64,000 bases of DNA from Enterococcus hulanensis (GTDB lineage: Bacteria; Bacillota; Bacilli; Lactobacillales; Enterococcaceae), in the NCBI RefSeq assembly GCF_005405485.1, contig NZ_BJED01000003.1:62001-126000 (forward strand). Direction: 5' to 3'. Position 1 is the stretch's first letter; every line of letters begins with the position of its first letter. The notes under the pieces were generated by a model that worked only from the letters and a program-made list of their open reading frames with translations, was not told the origin of the DNA and made no database searches. Position numbers and translations under genes: made by a program. This document shows positions 8,422 through 17,082 of the stretch, piece after piece.

Positions 8422-9853
8422 AAGCGCCTCCTTTAACAGTCAATAATAAGTGGCCAAATTCCGCCCAATCCTCCGGTGTCGGCGGTCGCTTCCAAATCAT
8501 TTGATGGCAAGGAAGCGTATCGATCAGAAAATCAGATAAATAGATTTGAGTTTTGGTACTTAACTTTTCCTCATAGCAGATGTTCATGCTTTGCAAGGAA
8601 CTCAGCATTGTTTGAATGTATTCGTTGTAGCTGCTGCCATGAGAAAAGTCGATACAAATAAAGACTGGATCTTCCAATTCTTCTACTGAAATCTGTGTGA
8701 TCAGAAAGAATAGATAATCGTAGTACAATTTATTACGCTCTTGATCCGAATGAAACAAACCGCGTTGAGCGATCGTTTCAATGAAGTCTTGGATCAACTC
8801 ATCGAGTTTTGGATTGATCTCTTGAAAATAGCGACGCTGGATTTTCGTCACAAAGGTCGTTTCACGGAAATGATAAAGCAGCCATCGGCGATTGATTCTG
8901 AGTAATCCTGAGACTAATCCGGTATCCTCTTTTAATCGCTGGATCTCAAAACGTGAGTGAGCGGCCAAATAAGTTAAAAAATCACCCACCAAATCCTCGG
9001 CCTGCCGCATTTCTTTTCCCGCGAGGAGTGTCAGCTCCTGCTTCGAGTCGATCTCCATCATCTGACAAAACAGCAGCAATGCGGCAATCTCTCGCCGCTT
9101 TTCTGTTTGAGTCAAAGAAAAATGGCTATCCAGCCATTTGCTCAGATATTCAGTGGCAGCACTTTCCTCATACTCGACGTATTCTTGATCCATTGAATGA
9201 TTGTTTCTCATACGGATCAAGCCGATACTCATGAAAAACAGCAGCTTATGTTCCTTCGTTTTAGGAAGCGATAAATTCAGATAATGTTCTAAATAACGAA
9301 AAAGCTCCTTTGTTTGATGCTGGATCTCCTCATCAAATGGATTGGCTAAACCATTGAACATTTCATAATACAAACCAAATAAAAAATTTCGGAGAGTTCC
9401 TTCATCACCGATCAATTGGTTTTTCTTCAGCTGAAAGCCTTCATCGGTGAGCTGATCTTTCAAACGTTTGTATAAACGATAGGTGCTCGAACGGCTCACA
9501 TGCAGCTCTTCAATCTGATTATCAAGACTTGTTTCTTTTGTTACGTAGCGGTGAAAAATCTGGTAGGAAAGACTTCGTTCCACCAAGTAAAGCCGCATTT
9601 TTTTGACGATCGCATGGGTCAAGTGGTGAACCTCGATTTCACCAGTTTCCAACAACTCGATCGTTGCGTCGTAATGATTTTCTTTCAGCTCATCCTGAAG
9701 TTCCTGCAGATATTTTTCTAGTTTATAGCGAGAAAGCTCTAAAATATCTCCAAGCTGATCAACTGAGCAATACGCATTCTTGTTTAATTCCAAATACTGA
9801 AGTAAATACCATTTATAACGGTCATCATCCATTAATAAATCGTTTGCCTGCAT
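8414..9853 (-). CDS. Mga-type virulence/adhesin transcription regulator
   Basis: This 479-residue protein has the layout of Mga/AtxA regulators. An N-terminal helix-turn-helix (residues about 18-65, SVDQLGDILELSRYKLEKYL) and a second one (about 105-145, ETSLDNQIEELHVSRSSTYRLYKRL) are followed by a long helical PRD-like middle. The C-terminal alpha/beta region (from about 390, DPVFICIDFSHGSSYNEY) resembles the EIIB-like domain of the family. Such regulators activate surface-protein genes and respond to sugar status through PTS phosphorylation. It is the first gene of the adhesin operon, with a GGAAGGAG site. Positive autoregulation and direct control of the adhesin are the obvious inference. 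Confidence 0.82.
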   Translation of the reverse strand: MQANDLLMDDDRYKWYLLQYLELNKNAYCSVDQLGDILELSRYKLEKYLQELQDELKENHYDATIELLETGEIEVHHLTHAIVKKMRLYLVERSLSYQIFHRYVTKETSLDNQIEELHVSRSSTYRLYKRLKDQLTDEGFQLKKNQLIGDEGTLRNFLFGLYYEMFNGLANPFDEEIQHQTKELFRYLEHYLNLSLPKTKEHKLLFFMSIGLIRMRNNHSMDQEYVEYEESAATEYLSKWLDSHFSLTQTEKRREIAALLLFCQMMEIDSKQELTLLAGKEMRQAEDLVGDFLTYLAAHSRFEIQRLKEDTGLVSGLLRINRRWLLYHFRETTFVTKIQRRYFQEINPKLDELIQDFIETIAQRGLFHSDQERNKLYYDYLFFLITQISVEELEDPVFICIDFSHGSSYNEYIQTMLSSLQSMNICYEEKLSTKTQIYLSDFLIDTLPCHQMIWKRPPTPEDWAEFGHLLLTVKGGAYE

Positions 9854-10271
9854 TTCTCGCTCCTTCCGAATCTGGATTAATTTTCGATTAATATATTTTA
9901 ATTATATTATCCAGATAGCTACATTTTAATCAGCAAAATAATCTATTTGTCCTTATATTTTTAAATCTGAGCAAAAAAAAGAGACTTGCACAATACAAAT
10001 CACTTTCGTTCTATAATTTAATATTAACATATTATTAATTAATGTAAAAAAATAATTGTATTTTGAAGAAATCAGCTAATTATATAGACTGTTTTTTTAT
10101 TGTAGTTAGTTTCTATATTGTTTTTCTCATTTACAACCGCTTTTATGAAGGAAAGTATAAAAAAAACAGAGGCTATCCTCTGTTTTTAATCTCTATAGTA
10201 CGATTGGCGATCAGAATCAAACCAACCAGATTCGATATTGTAAGAATATATCGACATATTATGGTTACTTC
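9854..10271. other. AT-rich intergenic region upstream of the Mga-type gene
   Basis: These 418 bp are very AT-rich. The right part holds a terminator (10159-10187); the left part should contain the Mga operon promoter, where a TATAAT-like box is seen on the minus strand near 9899-9910 but no convincing -35. A 70-codon plus-strand reading frame here crosses the terminator hairpin, lacks a good ribosome binding site and is not credible. Confidence 0.5.
10159..10187 (-). terminator. Terminator after the small membrane protein gene
   Basis: A perfect 11-bp stem (AAAAACAGAGG with CCTCTGTTTTT) around a CTAT loop is followed on the minus strand by a run of eight T. It lies 85 bp beyond the stop codon of the small membrane protein and can also work on the plus strand. 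Confidence 0.85.
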
Positions 10272-10625
10272 TTAGAAAGTACGTTTCGCGATCGTCACAT
10301 ATTTCTTCAATAAGTTTCCGCAAACAACAGATAAAGCGATAAAGATCATCCCAACGATAGTTCCCACAAATACTTGCGGAAAACCAGTTATATTTACGAA
10401 CAAGACATTGAATGGAATGTGAAGAATTCCGAAGAAGTTCATCACTGCGACTGCTGGCAGGCCAATCCCGATCATTCCAAAAGCCCCCGTCAATACAGAC
10501 AAGATTGGTAAGATAAAGATTCCTGAGAAGACTACTGCGATCCCGCTGCCGATTCGTTCAATCACGTTTCCTTTGTTTCCGCCATTTTCACCATACATAT
10601 TTTTTTTATTCATTTTTTGTTCCAT
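10272..10625 (-). CDS. Small membrane protein controlled with the TetR regulator
   Basis: The 117-residue product has a polar N-terminus (about 25 residues, KNMYGENGGNKG) and then two or three hydrophobic segments (VVFSGIFILPILSVLTGAF, a Gly/Ala-rich stretch, and VFVGTIVGMIFIALSVVCG), ending with Lys residues. I do not recognise the family; the membrane part recalls the C-terminal halves of HAAS/DUF1700 proteins. A GTG three codons upstream overlaps the AAAAGGAG site, so the ATG at 10623-10625 with eight spacer bases is preferred. Its promoter region carries the same 17-bp operator-like palindrome as the neighbouring tetR promoter, so it is probably the regulator's target. Confidence 0.7.
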   Translation of the reverse strand: MEQKMNKKNMYGENGGNKGNVIERIGSGIAVVFSGIFILPILSVLTGAFGMIGIGLPAVAVMNFFGILHIPFNVLFVNITGFPQVFVGTIVGMIFIALSVVCGNLLKKYVTIAKRTF

Positions 10626-10681
10626 TTTGAACACTCCTTTTAATGTATTTATTTTTTTGAAGCATTGTTAAACACTTTTTA

Positions 10682-10698
10682 ATACCGAACGACGGTAT
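10682..10698 (-). promoter_or_regulatory. TetR-type operator upstream of the small membrane gene
   Basis: ATACCGAACGACGGTAT is an imperfect 17-bp palindrome of the form ATAC-N9-GTAT, followed by GTAT. The same ATAC-N9-GTATGTAT pattern overlaps the tetR promoter at 11423-11439. Two copies of one motif in front of the regulator and its neighbour are good evidence for a shared operator. Confidence 0.65.
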
Positions 10699-10717
10699 GT
10701 ATAACTTTAAAATAAAA

Positions 10718-10737
10718 CTGCCTTTGATTGAAGGCAG
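10718..10737 (-). terminator. Terminator after the TetR gene
   Basis: A 7-bp stem CTGCCTT/AAGGCAG lies just past the TetR stop codon and is followed on the minus strand by TTTTATTTT. It separates tetR from the small membrane protein gene. Confidence 0.7.
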
Positions 10738-10740
10738 AGA

Positions 10741-11403
10741 TTATTTTTTTTGTTCGTAAAGCTTGCGAAATTTCTCTAGGCGTTCGATTGCGACCGCGTC
10801 AAAAACTTCGATTCCTAATTTTGCCATCATTTCTTGGAACAACGCGAAACGATTGGCTACGTTGTTTGGATCATCCTCATGGATCAGCGGGATTAGCCAA
10901 ATATTGATCAGCAGCAGGATCACTTCCGCTAATTCCTTAGGATACTCTGTTTGGATTGAGCCATCCGCGATCCCCTCTTCAATGATCGGCTGCACATAGT
11001 GCGGAGCTGATTCTTTAAAAATCCCTTCTAACTGCATCACTAACATCTGAGGGTTTTTAATAAAATCTGGGGCCATCTGAAACATATCCTCTTGGCGTGG
11101 ATTATCCAATGCCGATGTGAATAAGGCCTGAAGCTTTTCTAACCCAGTCATATTTGCATTTTTTTCAAGTCGCTTGATATGGTCTATTTCATTGTCGTTG
11201 CCTTGATATAGTTTATCCATCACACCATTCAAAATGTCTTCCTTTGATTTGAAGTGATGATAGATCGCACCTTTTGATAAGCCGCCAAGGTTATTGACGA
11301 TATCTTGGATCGACGTATGCTCATAGCCTTTTTCTAAAAACAGCTGCATCGATACATCTAAAATCTTATTCACTGTTTCTTCTGGGTATTTGTTACGAGC
11401 CAT
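10741..11403 (-). CDS. TetR/AcrR family transcription repressor
   Basis: This 220-residue protein (from MARNKYPEET) has the TetR N-terminal DNA-binding domain. Residues 8-54 carry the typical helix-turn-helix with TSIQDIVNNLGGLSKGAIYHHFKSKEDIL. The C-terminal 150 residues form the helical ligand-binding part. The start at 11401-11403 is chosen because GAGGAG stands nine bases before it; the reading frame extends seven codons further but without a site. It likely represses itself and the downstream small membrane protein through the operators at 11423 and 10682. The inducer is unknown. Confidence 0.88.
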   Translation of the reverse strand: MARNKYPEETVNKILDVSMQLFLEKGYEHTSIQDIVNNLGGLSKGAIYHHFKSKEDILNGVMDKLYQGNDNEIDHIKRLEKNANMTGLEKLQALFTSALDNPRQEDMFQMAPDFIKNPQMLVMQLEGIFKESAPHYVQPIIEEGIADGSIQTEYPKELAEVILLLINIWLIPLIHEDDPNNVANRFALFQEMMAKLGIEVFDAVAIERLEKFRKLYEQKK

Positions 11404-11422
11404 GATTGACAACTCCTCATCC

Positions 11423-11474
11423 ATACATTCGGTTGGTATGTATATAATATAATCTTTTACAATACTTTTGTCAA
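11423..11474 (-). promoter_or_regulatory. tetR promoter with overlapping operator
   Basis: On the minus strand TTGACA (11469-11474) and TATATT (11446-11451) are separated by 17 bp. Directly downstream of the -10, the palindrome ATACATTCGGTTGGTAT (minus-strand equivalent at 11423-11439) covers the expected start of transcription. This is the standard arrangement for autorepression. Confidence 0.75.
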
Positions 11475-11507
11475 CGCTTTTTCAAAAAAAGATTTAAAAT
11501 GTGTTTT

Positions 11508-12347
11508 TCATTGAAATGATTTCCTTCGCTGCCGCCTTGCGTGGAGCTTTCCTTTTAGCTGTTGATACCTTAAAAACTGCTGGCGTTCACGTTTTATTGC
11601 TTTATAGCGCTTGGGCTGTTTCTTATAAAATTCTTGATGATAGTTTTCCGCTGGCCAAAAGGTATCTGCTTCTTTGATTTCTGTAATGATCGGCTTGCTG
11701 TATCTGCCAGAATCGATCACTGCTTGCTTTGTTTCTTCAGCGATCGCTTTTTGTTCTTTAGTTGTTGTAAAGACGATGGGACGATATTGCGCGCCGCGAT
11801 CTTGAAATTGTCCAAAGGCATCCGTGGGATCGGTGATCTGCCAATAGAGGGCGATCAATTCTTGATAACTCACCACTCGTGTGTCAAAAATGATTTCCAC
11901 GGCTTCGACATGTCCAGTCGCCCCGCTGCTGACTTGATCGTAGCTGGGATGCTCGATAGTGCCGCCGGTATAGCCAGATAAAACCGAGTCGATCCCAGGC
12001 TGCGTTTCAAAAGGTTCCACCATGCACCAGAAGCAGCCGCCCGCAAAAATCGCCCGTTCTTGGTAAGCAGGATCAGTAACTAAGTGATGCTCTTTCACGG
12101 ATTGGTCGACGGCGGTTTCCTCTCCGGTAATCAGCTGATAAAAATCCGTCACATCCGGTGTTAAATTATTTCGCAATGCTAACGGACGCAGCTCGGCCTC
12201 CAGCTTGGCTAGTTGTTCGTTGAAATTTGCCTGATCACCTAGCGCGTTTTTAGTCGTCGTTAATAAGTAGCGCTCCCACTCGCGAGTATTCGGATTCAAA
12301 ATCAGATTATACAACTGCTTCAGCACTTCTTCTTGAGTCATTGACAT
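11508..12347 (-). CDS. msrA: Peptide methionine-(S)-sulfoxide reductase MsrA
   Basis: The enzyme reduces methionine-S-sulfoxide in oxidised proteins, with thioredoxin as reductant. The motif GGCFWC at residues 103-108 holds the catalytic Cys105, and the [26 protein letters not shown] and YWQITDPT stretches are typical of MsrA. About 95 residues precede the catalytic domain, the long N-terminal extension common in lactobacilli and enterococci; the C-terminus is strongly basic. The start at 12345-12347 is taken because AGGAAG stands nine bases upstream; a TTG twelve codons earlier is less likely. It is monocistronic. Confidence 0.9.
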   Translation of the reverse strand: MSMTQEEVLKQLYNLILNPNTREWERYLLTTTKNALGDQANFNEQLAKLEAELRPLALRNNLTPDVTDFYQLITGEETAVDQSVKEHHLVTDPAYQERAIFAGGCFWCMVEPFETQPGIDSVLSGYTGGTIEHPSYDQVSSGATGHVEAVEIIFDTRVVSYQELIALYWQITDPTDAFGQFQDRGAQYRPIVFTTTKEQKAIAEETKQAVIDSGRYSKPIITEIKEADTFWPAENYHQEFYKKQPKRYKAIKRERQQFLRYQQLKGKLHARRQRRKSFQ

Positions 12348-12463
12348 GCGCTCCACTTCCTCACTGACTAAATTCATCTGCAATTTACCACAATTTTGGG
12401 AAATATTCGAATAGTAGGATTGGAGCAGCTATGGCTATTTCAAACAAAGAATATTACTCACAA

Positions 12464-12498
12464 AAAAGAAGGATCACAAAATTTGCGATCCTTCTTTT
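12464..12498. terminator. Bidirectional terminator after the GH3 gene
   Basis: A perfect 12-bp stem, AAAAGAAGGATC with GATCCTTCTTTT, ends five bases from the beta-glucosidase stop codon. Poly-A/poly-T arms make it active on either strand. Confidence 0.85.
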
Positions 12499-12503
12499 AA
12501 CTA

Positions 12504-14723
12504 TTACAGCAGTTCAAAACCTGCTTGCTGCGTATCATTGGCATTTCGACCGACAAAAACGATAAATTCGCCTGCTTCAGTGCCAAACTGCATATCTTTC
12601 ATATAGTAGTATAAATCCTTTCGCTGAAGAGAAAACTCAACGATCTTTTCTTCATGCGGCAGCAATCTTACTTTTTGGTATTTTTTTAATTCCTTGATTG
12701 GCCGAACGACCGAGCCGGTAACATCCTGAATATACAGTTGAACTGTTTCCAACCGTTCATAGTCAGAAGCATTTTTCAGCTTGATCGAGACAGTTAAATC
12801 ATCGGTCATTTGCGTTGAGCTTAGTGTCAGTTCGTCATAAACTACCGTGCCATAACTCAAACCAAAACCAAATGGGAACAGCGGAGCATTTGAACTGTCT
12901 AAATACTTTGTAACAAATCGACCGCGATGCGTGCTGCTGTTCAGCGGACGTCCTGTTTTAAATTCGTTGTAGGACATTGGCAGCTGACCAACATTTTCTG
13001 GAAAGCCCATGCTGAGTCTGCCGGATGGATTGACCTTGCCGAATAGAATATCGACAAGCGCATTTCCACCCTCAGTTCCCGGGAACCAGGCCTGGATAAT
13101 GGCATCCATCTGCTCAACCTCTTTAGCAAGCGTCAACGGCCGGCCGCTGATGGCAATCAAAATATTCCTCTTGCCTAATGCGACCATTTTCTCCATAAAT
13201 TCTTTTTGTATCGCCGGTAAAGAAATATCCGTACGGCTGCCTGCTTCGCCGCTTTGCATCGTGTGTTCACCCATCGCATAAATGATGATGTCCGCATTTT
13301 TACCAGCCTCGAGTGCTTTGTTCAACGCCGCTTCCTGTTCCACCTTCGACATTCCTAACGAATGGATCTGTTCTTTGGTTGCGCCGAACTCTCCTAAAAA
13401 CTGATAATCTGCTAACAGGTCGCAGCCTTTTTCATAAGAAAATACTTCTTTGCTTAGTTCCTTTTCGAGCGCTGCTTTAATGGAAACCACATCAGAGCTT
13501 TTTCCATGGACCGCCCACAACCCGATCAGATCCTGTTCATCACCATAAGGTCCGACTAATAGAATTTTCTCCTGATTGGGTTTTAAAGGAAGCAGTTCCT
13601 CTTTGTTTTGCAATAAAACGATCGCTTCTTGGGCGACTTTGCGGGCCAAGCTTCTATTTTCTTCTGTTAATAAAGTCTGTTGTTCCCGCTGAACGGTGCT
13701 GCCGCGATAAGGATCTTCGAACAAGCCTAACTCATTTTTCAGCTTCAATACACGCCAAACTGCGTCATTGACTAATTCTGGATCGATGGCTCCTTCTTTG
13801 ACCAACGGCTCCAGCTCATTGGCGTAGCAGCCGGTCTTCATATCGATATCATTCGTAGCCTTCATCGCTAACAAGGTCGCTTCCCGTTCATCTTTGGCAA
13901 CACCGTGAGCAATCAATTCTTGGACAGCAGCGTAATCAGAAATGATCACTCCGTCAAAGCCCCATTCGTTGCGGAGAATTTCTTTCAATAAGAACTCATT
14001 GCCTGTGGCAGGCATACCATCATACGTATTGAAGGAGGTCATGACTAATTTCGCTCCCGCATCAACTGCCGATTTATACCCGCTTAAATAATCTTGTCTT
14101 AAACGACGTTCGCTCATATCCACGGTATTGTATTCCCGCCCGGCCTCTGCGGCTCCATAGGCAGCAAAGTGTTTGACACAAGAAGCGATTCCTTCAAAAC
14201 TTTCATCTTGTTCCTGCTGCAATCCGCGAACCATCGCTTCTGCAAAATCAGCATTCAATTGAGGGTCCTCTCCTGTTGATTCTAAAGAGCGTCCCCAGCG
14301 AGCATCGCGAACTAAATCCACCATCGGCGCATACGTCACATGGGCACCAGCAGAACGTGATTCTCGAGCAATGACACCGTAGGCCTCCTCGATCAGCTCA
14401 GGATTCCACGTCGCACCTAAGCCCAATGGTATCGGAAAAATCGTGCGGTAACCGTAGATAATATCGGCCATAAACAGCAGCGGGATTTTATGCTTGCTCT
14501 TTTTTAAGTATTTCTCTTGGATGGTGCGGGTCGTTTCAGCTCCTGTGACATTCAAAACAGAACCGACAACATCGATCGTCTCCTGCGTAATGCCTAATTT
14601 CTTTTTCGGTCCAACCGCTAATTCTTCACTATGGAAGAAATCACCAGATAGTTGGACCAATTGACCGACTTTTTCCGTCCACGTCAATGAATCCAGCAGC
14701 TCTTTTAGTTTTGCTTCTTGCAT
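12504..14723 (-). CDS. GH3 family beta-glucosidase (cytoplasmic)
   Basis: This 739-residue glycoside hydrolase family 3 enzyme has the (beta/alpha)8 domain (about 1-340), the alpha/beta sandwich (about 370-600) and a C-terminal fibronectin-III-like domain (from about 640). The nucleophile motif GVIISDYAAV places the Asp at residue 263; KHFAAYG and RWGRSLESTGEDP are further family motifs. There is no signal peptide, so it works inside the cell, probably removing terminal beta-linked glucose from oligosaccharides. It overlaps the EIIC gene by one base (TAATG), so the two are translationally coupled. A PTS would deliver a phosphorylated sugar, which normally needs a GH1 phospho-beta-glucosidase, so the exact substrate is uncertain. 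Confidence 0.9.
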   Translation of the reverse strand: MQEAKLKELLDSLTWTEKVGQLVQLSGDFFHSEELAVGPKKKLGITQETIDVVGSVLNVTGAETTRTIQEKYLKKSKHKIPLLFMADIIYGYRTIFPIPLGLGATWNPELIEEAYGVIARESRSAGAHVTYAPMVDLVRDARWGRSLESTGEDPQLNADFAEAMVRGLQQEQDESFEGIASCVKHFAAYGAAEAGREYNTVDMSERRLRQDYLSGYKSAVDAGAKLVMTSFNTYDGMPATGNEFLLKEILRNEWGFDGVIISDYAAVQELIAHGVAKDEREATLLAMKATNDIDMKTGCYANELEPLVKEGAIDPELVNDAVWRVLKLKNELGLFEDPYRGSTVQREQQTLLTEENRSLARKVAQEAIVLLQNKEELLPLKPNQEKILLVGPYGDEQDLIGLWAVHGKSSDVVSIKAALEKELSKEVFSYEKGCDLLADYQFLGEFGATKEQIHSLGMSKVEQEAALNKALEAGKNADIIIYAMGEHTMQSGEAGSRTDISLPAIQKEFMEKMVALGKRNILIAISGRPLTLAKEVEQMDAIIQAWFPGTEGGNALVDILFGKVNPSGRLSMGFPENVGQLPMSYNEFKTGRPLNSSTHRGRFVTKYLDSSNAPLFPFGFGLSYGTVVYDELTLSSTQMTDDLTVSIKLKNASDYERLETVQLYIQDVTGSVVRPIKELKKYQKVRLLPHEEKIVEFSLQRKDLYYYMKDMQFGTEAGEFIVFVGRNANDTQQAGFELL

Positions 14724-16000
14724 TAGTCATTAACTCCTTCAGCAGCTTGTTCTTCTTTATAGGTACGCATATCTAGGCGTTTGAACCACGGGTACCATAA
14801 AACCGGCGACAAGACTAATTGGATAAATAATTGTAATAAAATGATCGAGATGCTGCCTTCGACCGCTGCGTGGAAGCCGAGCGGCAACCCAAAGATCGCC
14901 TGAACTCCAATAAATTTTGCGACGATTCCGAGTTTGGTCAGTACATAGGCCAAGGTCAATGCGATGGCATTGTTGGTAATAAAAGGAAATGCCAGATCAA
15001 AATTCAATACTAATGGTGTCCCAAAAATGACTGGTTCAGTGATTCCAAACATCGCGGGAACGATCGATATCTTTCCGACTTGGCGATATTGCTGGCTCTT
15101 AGCCCGCAGCATCAGTAGCACTAATCCCAAACCTAAGCCGCTCCAAGTAATGATATTAAAGAATGCCAGACCTACGATGTTCGGCGGAGTCAATCCCGCC
15201 TGAACTGCATTCAAGTTTTCCAAGTCCATCGCTAACCATAAGGGTGTAACCAGCGGCAATATTACATTGGTCCCATGAATCCCGAAGAACCATAAAACTT
15301 GCTGCAACAGACTTAATAAGATCATCACTGCGATCGAACCGCCCACACCTTTCAGCGGTTCTTGGATAATGCTGTAAACAAATTGATGCATGCTGCCAAA
15401 CGCTGTCAGACTAAACAATAAATCAACAATAGCAAATAATAGTCCAATCAAAATCGTTGGGATCAATGCTTCGAATGTCTTTGTCACCATAGGCGGCACA
15501 CCAGCCGGCATCTTGATCGTCCAGCCGCGATGCTTGATCGCTAAGTATAAACGAGCGCTTACAATCCCGACGATCAGCGCAGAGAACACACCTTGAGCGC
15601 CTAGCCAGTTCGTTGGAATCCCCATTGAATCATCCGCCATTTTCCCTAAAGGAGTAATGATCAGAAAACTAATCAAGGAAATTATCGAAGCAGAAATCGG
15701 ATCTTCGTCTTCATCCAATTTTTTTACTAAGTGATACGCAATTAATACCGCGATATAGACTGCCAGAGCACCGAGCGTCATGGTATTTACTTTAGACAAC
15801 AGTTCAGTCAGCTTATCCAGCTTTGCTAAGGCTGGCACCATCCCCATCAAGACAACGATCAATACCGACATTGAACCAATGAAAAGCGGACCCAAGGTTG
15901 CCATCATGGCGCCGGATATTGCCTGCAAGTAAGGGTTGGCACCCAGTTTATCAAACCATGGATTCAGTTTGTTAAATAGATTTGTGAATTTTTCTTTCAA
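14723..16000 (-). CDS. PTS lactose/cellobiose-type EIIC permease
   Basis: This 425-residue membrane permease of the Lac/Cel PTS family carries the beta-glucoside/oligosaccharide across the membrane. It shows about ten hydrophobic segments and the family motif GITEPVIFGTPLVLNFDLAFPF near residues 315-340. It starts with TTG at 15998-16000 after a strong GGAGGAG site; no ATG fits the conserved N-terminus. Matching EIIA and EIIB genes are absent here and must come from elsewhere. The gene lies between an AraC-type regulator and the GH3 gene on the same strand. A cre-like site sits just upstream. Confidence 0.9.
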   Translation of the reverse strand: MKEKFTNLFNKLNPWFDKLGANPYLQAISGAMMATLGPLFIGSMSVLIVVLMGMVPALAKLDKLTELLSKVNTMTLGALAVYIAVLIAYHLVKKLDEDEDPISASIISLISFLIITPLGKMADDSMGIPTNWLGAQGVFSALIVGIVSARLYLAIKHRGWTIKMPAGVPPMVTKTFEALIPTILIGLLFAIVDLLFSLTAFGSMHQFVYSIIQEPLKGVGGSIAVMILLSLLQQVLWFFGIHGTNVILPLVTPLWLAMDLENLNAVQAGLTPPNIVGLAFFNIITWSGLGLGLVLLMLRAKSQQYRQVGKISIVPAMFGITEPVIFGTPLVLNFDLAFPFITNNAIALTLAYVLTKLGIVAKFIGVQAIFGLPLGFHAAVEGSISIILLQLFIQLVLSPVLWYPWFKRLDMRTYKEEQAAEGVND

Positions 16001-16026
16001 TGTTGCTCCTCCTCATCAAACGATTG

Positions 16027-16040
16027 TTATAACGCTTTCA
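16027..16040 (-). promoter_or_regulatory. cre (CcpA) site upstream of the EIIC-GH3 operon
   Basis: TGAAAGCGTTATAA on the minus strand matches the cre consensus TGWAARCGYTWNCW at 13 of 14 positions. It lies 27 bp before the EIIC start codon. Catabolite repression of the sugar operon by CcpA-HPr(Ser-P) is the likely meaning. Confidence 0.65.
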
Positions 16041-16096
16041 TTATAGAATCGTTAGTGGTTCCAAGTCGTTCCGCTTTTTTACGACAAAGTGGAAAT

Positions 16097-16930
16097 TTAA
16101 TTACTTTTTTTGAGAAACTGCTGGCGAAACTTTTGCGGCGACATGCCAAATTTATTGCGAAAAACGTTGTAAAACGTCTTATTCGTCGCAAAGCCATTAT
16201 TCAACCCAATTTCCAAAATCGTTTTATCAGTGTCCCGCATTTCCTTGTAGGCGGCATCTAATCGAATAGAATTGAGGTATTCAGTAAAGGTGATTCCCAT
16301 AAATTTTTTGTAGAAACGCGAAAAATACGACGGATTATAATTAAATATTTTTGCTACCTCTTCGATCATCAAATTTTGCGTGTGATGATCTTGAATATAT
16401 TGGTTGACCACTTTCATTTTCTCCAAGTACTTAAAGGATTTGATCTCGTAAATATTGGCACTAGAAAATGTATTACTTTCGCAAAGAATGGCTAACAATT
16501 CATAAATCTTCGCTTTCACGTACAAATGATTGACTAAATCGGCCGAAGAAAAATTCTGATAGATGAACAGCAAACAAGCCAGCGCCTCTGAGTATTGCTG
16601 ATCGGGGATCGCCTTGAACAAAAACTGCTTGAGATACTGCTCCTCGGTGATTCTTTGCAGATATTCCAAAGGAAACTGGATCACTAAACACTCGCCTAAA
16701 ACCGGACTTCTCGTTGAATGAACATGATTCGAATTGATAATAATGAATTCCTGCGCCTTTAAATGATAGGTTTGTCCTGCGAAAATGACCTCCAGTTCAC
16801 CAGAAAAGCAAAAAAGCAGCTCTAAGCTTTCATGCCAATGGGGTGGAATCAGACGGTCGGATGATTTTGAATGAAACGAAAAGATTTTATACGGGTAATT
16901 ATCTGTTGGTGAGATTTTTTCATACTTCAT
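16097..16930 (-). CDS. AraC family transcription regulator with cupin domain
   Basis: This 277-residue regulator has an N-terminal cupin-like sugar-sensing domain (PPHWHESLELLFCFSGELEVIF, residues about 30-55, with His residues) and a C-terminal AraC-type double helix-turn-helix (from about 180: MIEEVAKIFNYNPSYFSRFYKKFMG, then TILEIGLNNGFATNKTFYNVFRNKFGMSP). The start at 16928-16930 follows an AGGTAGG site; the longer frame begins with a TTG without a site. It precedes the EIIC/GH3 genes by 96 bp on the same strand and is probably their activator. Confidence 0.88.
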   Translation of the reverse strand: MKYEKISPTDNYPYKIFSFHSKSSDRLIPPHWHESLELLFCFSGELEVIFAGQTYHLKAQEFIIINSNHVHSTRSPVLGECLVIQFPLEYLQRITEEQYLKQFLFKAIPDQQYSEALACLLFIYQNFSSADLVNHLYVKAKIYELLAILCESNTFSSANIYEIKSFKYLEKMKVVNQYIQDHHTQNLMIEEVAKIFNYNPSYFSRFYKKFMGITFTEYLNSIRLDAAYKEMRDTDKTILEIGLNNGFATNKTFYNVFRNKFGMSPQKFRQQFLKKSN

Positions 16931-16999
16931 ATTCCTACCTCGCTTTTCCAAATTTTATTACTTGTAACGTACCCAATCCGCTAAAATTAAGCAAAAGAA

Positions 17000-17040
17000 A
17001 AACTCAAGGAGCAACCAATTTGGTTTTTTCCTTGAGCTTT
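17000..17040. terminator. Terminator after the ABC permease gene
   Basis: Stem CTCAAGGA/TCCTTGAG (17003-17010, 17029-17036) with an inner AACCAA/TTGGTT stem and A/T-rich flanks on both sides. It closes the BceAB-like operon on the minus strand. Confidence 0.75.
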
Positions 17041-17082
17041 TAATTTTAATCGATTATCAAGATATTACAATCGAAGCTGCGC

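Noticed and set aside
10063-10275. A 70-codon plus-strand reading frame in the gap before the small membrane protein.
   Set aside because: It runs through a strong terminator hairpin, has no ribosome binding site and an A/T-driven composition.
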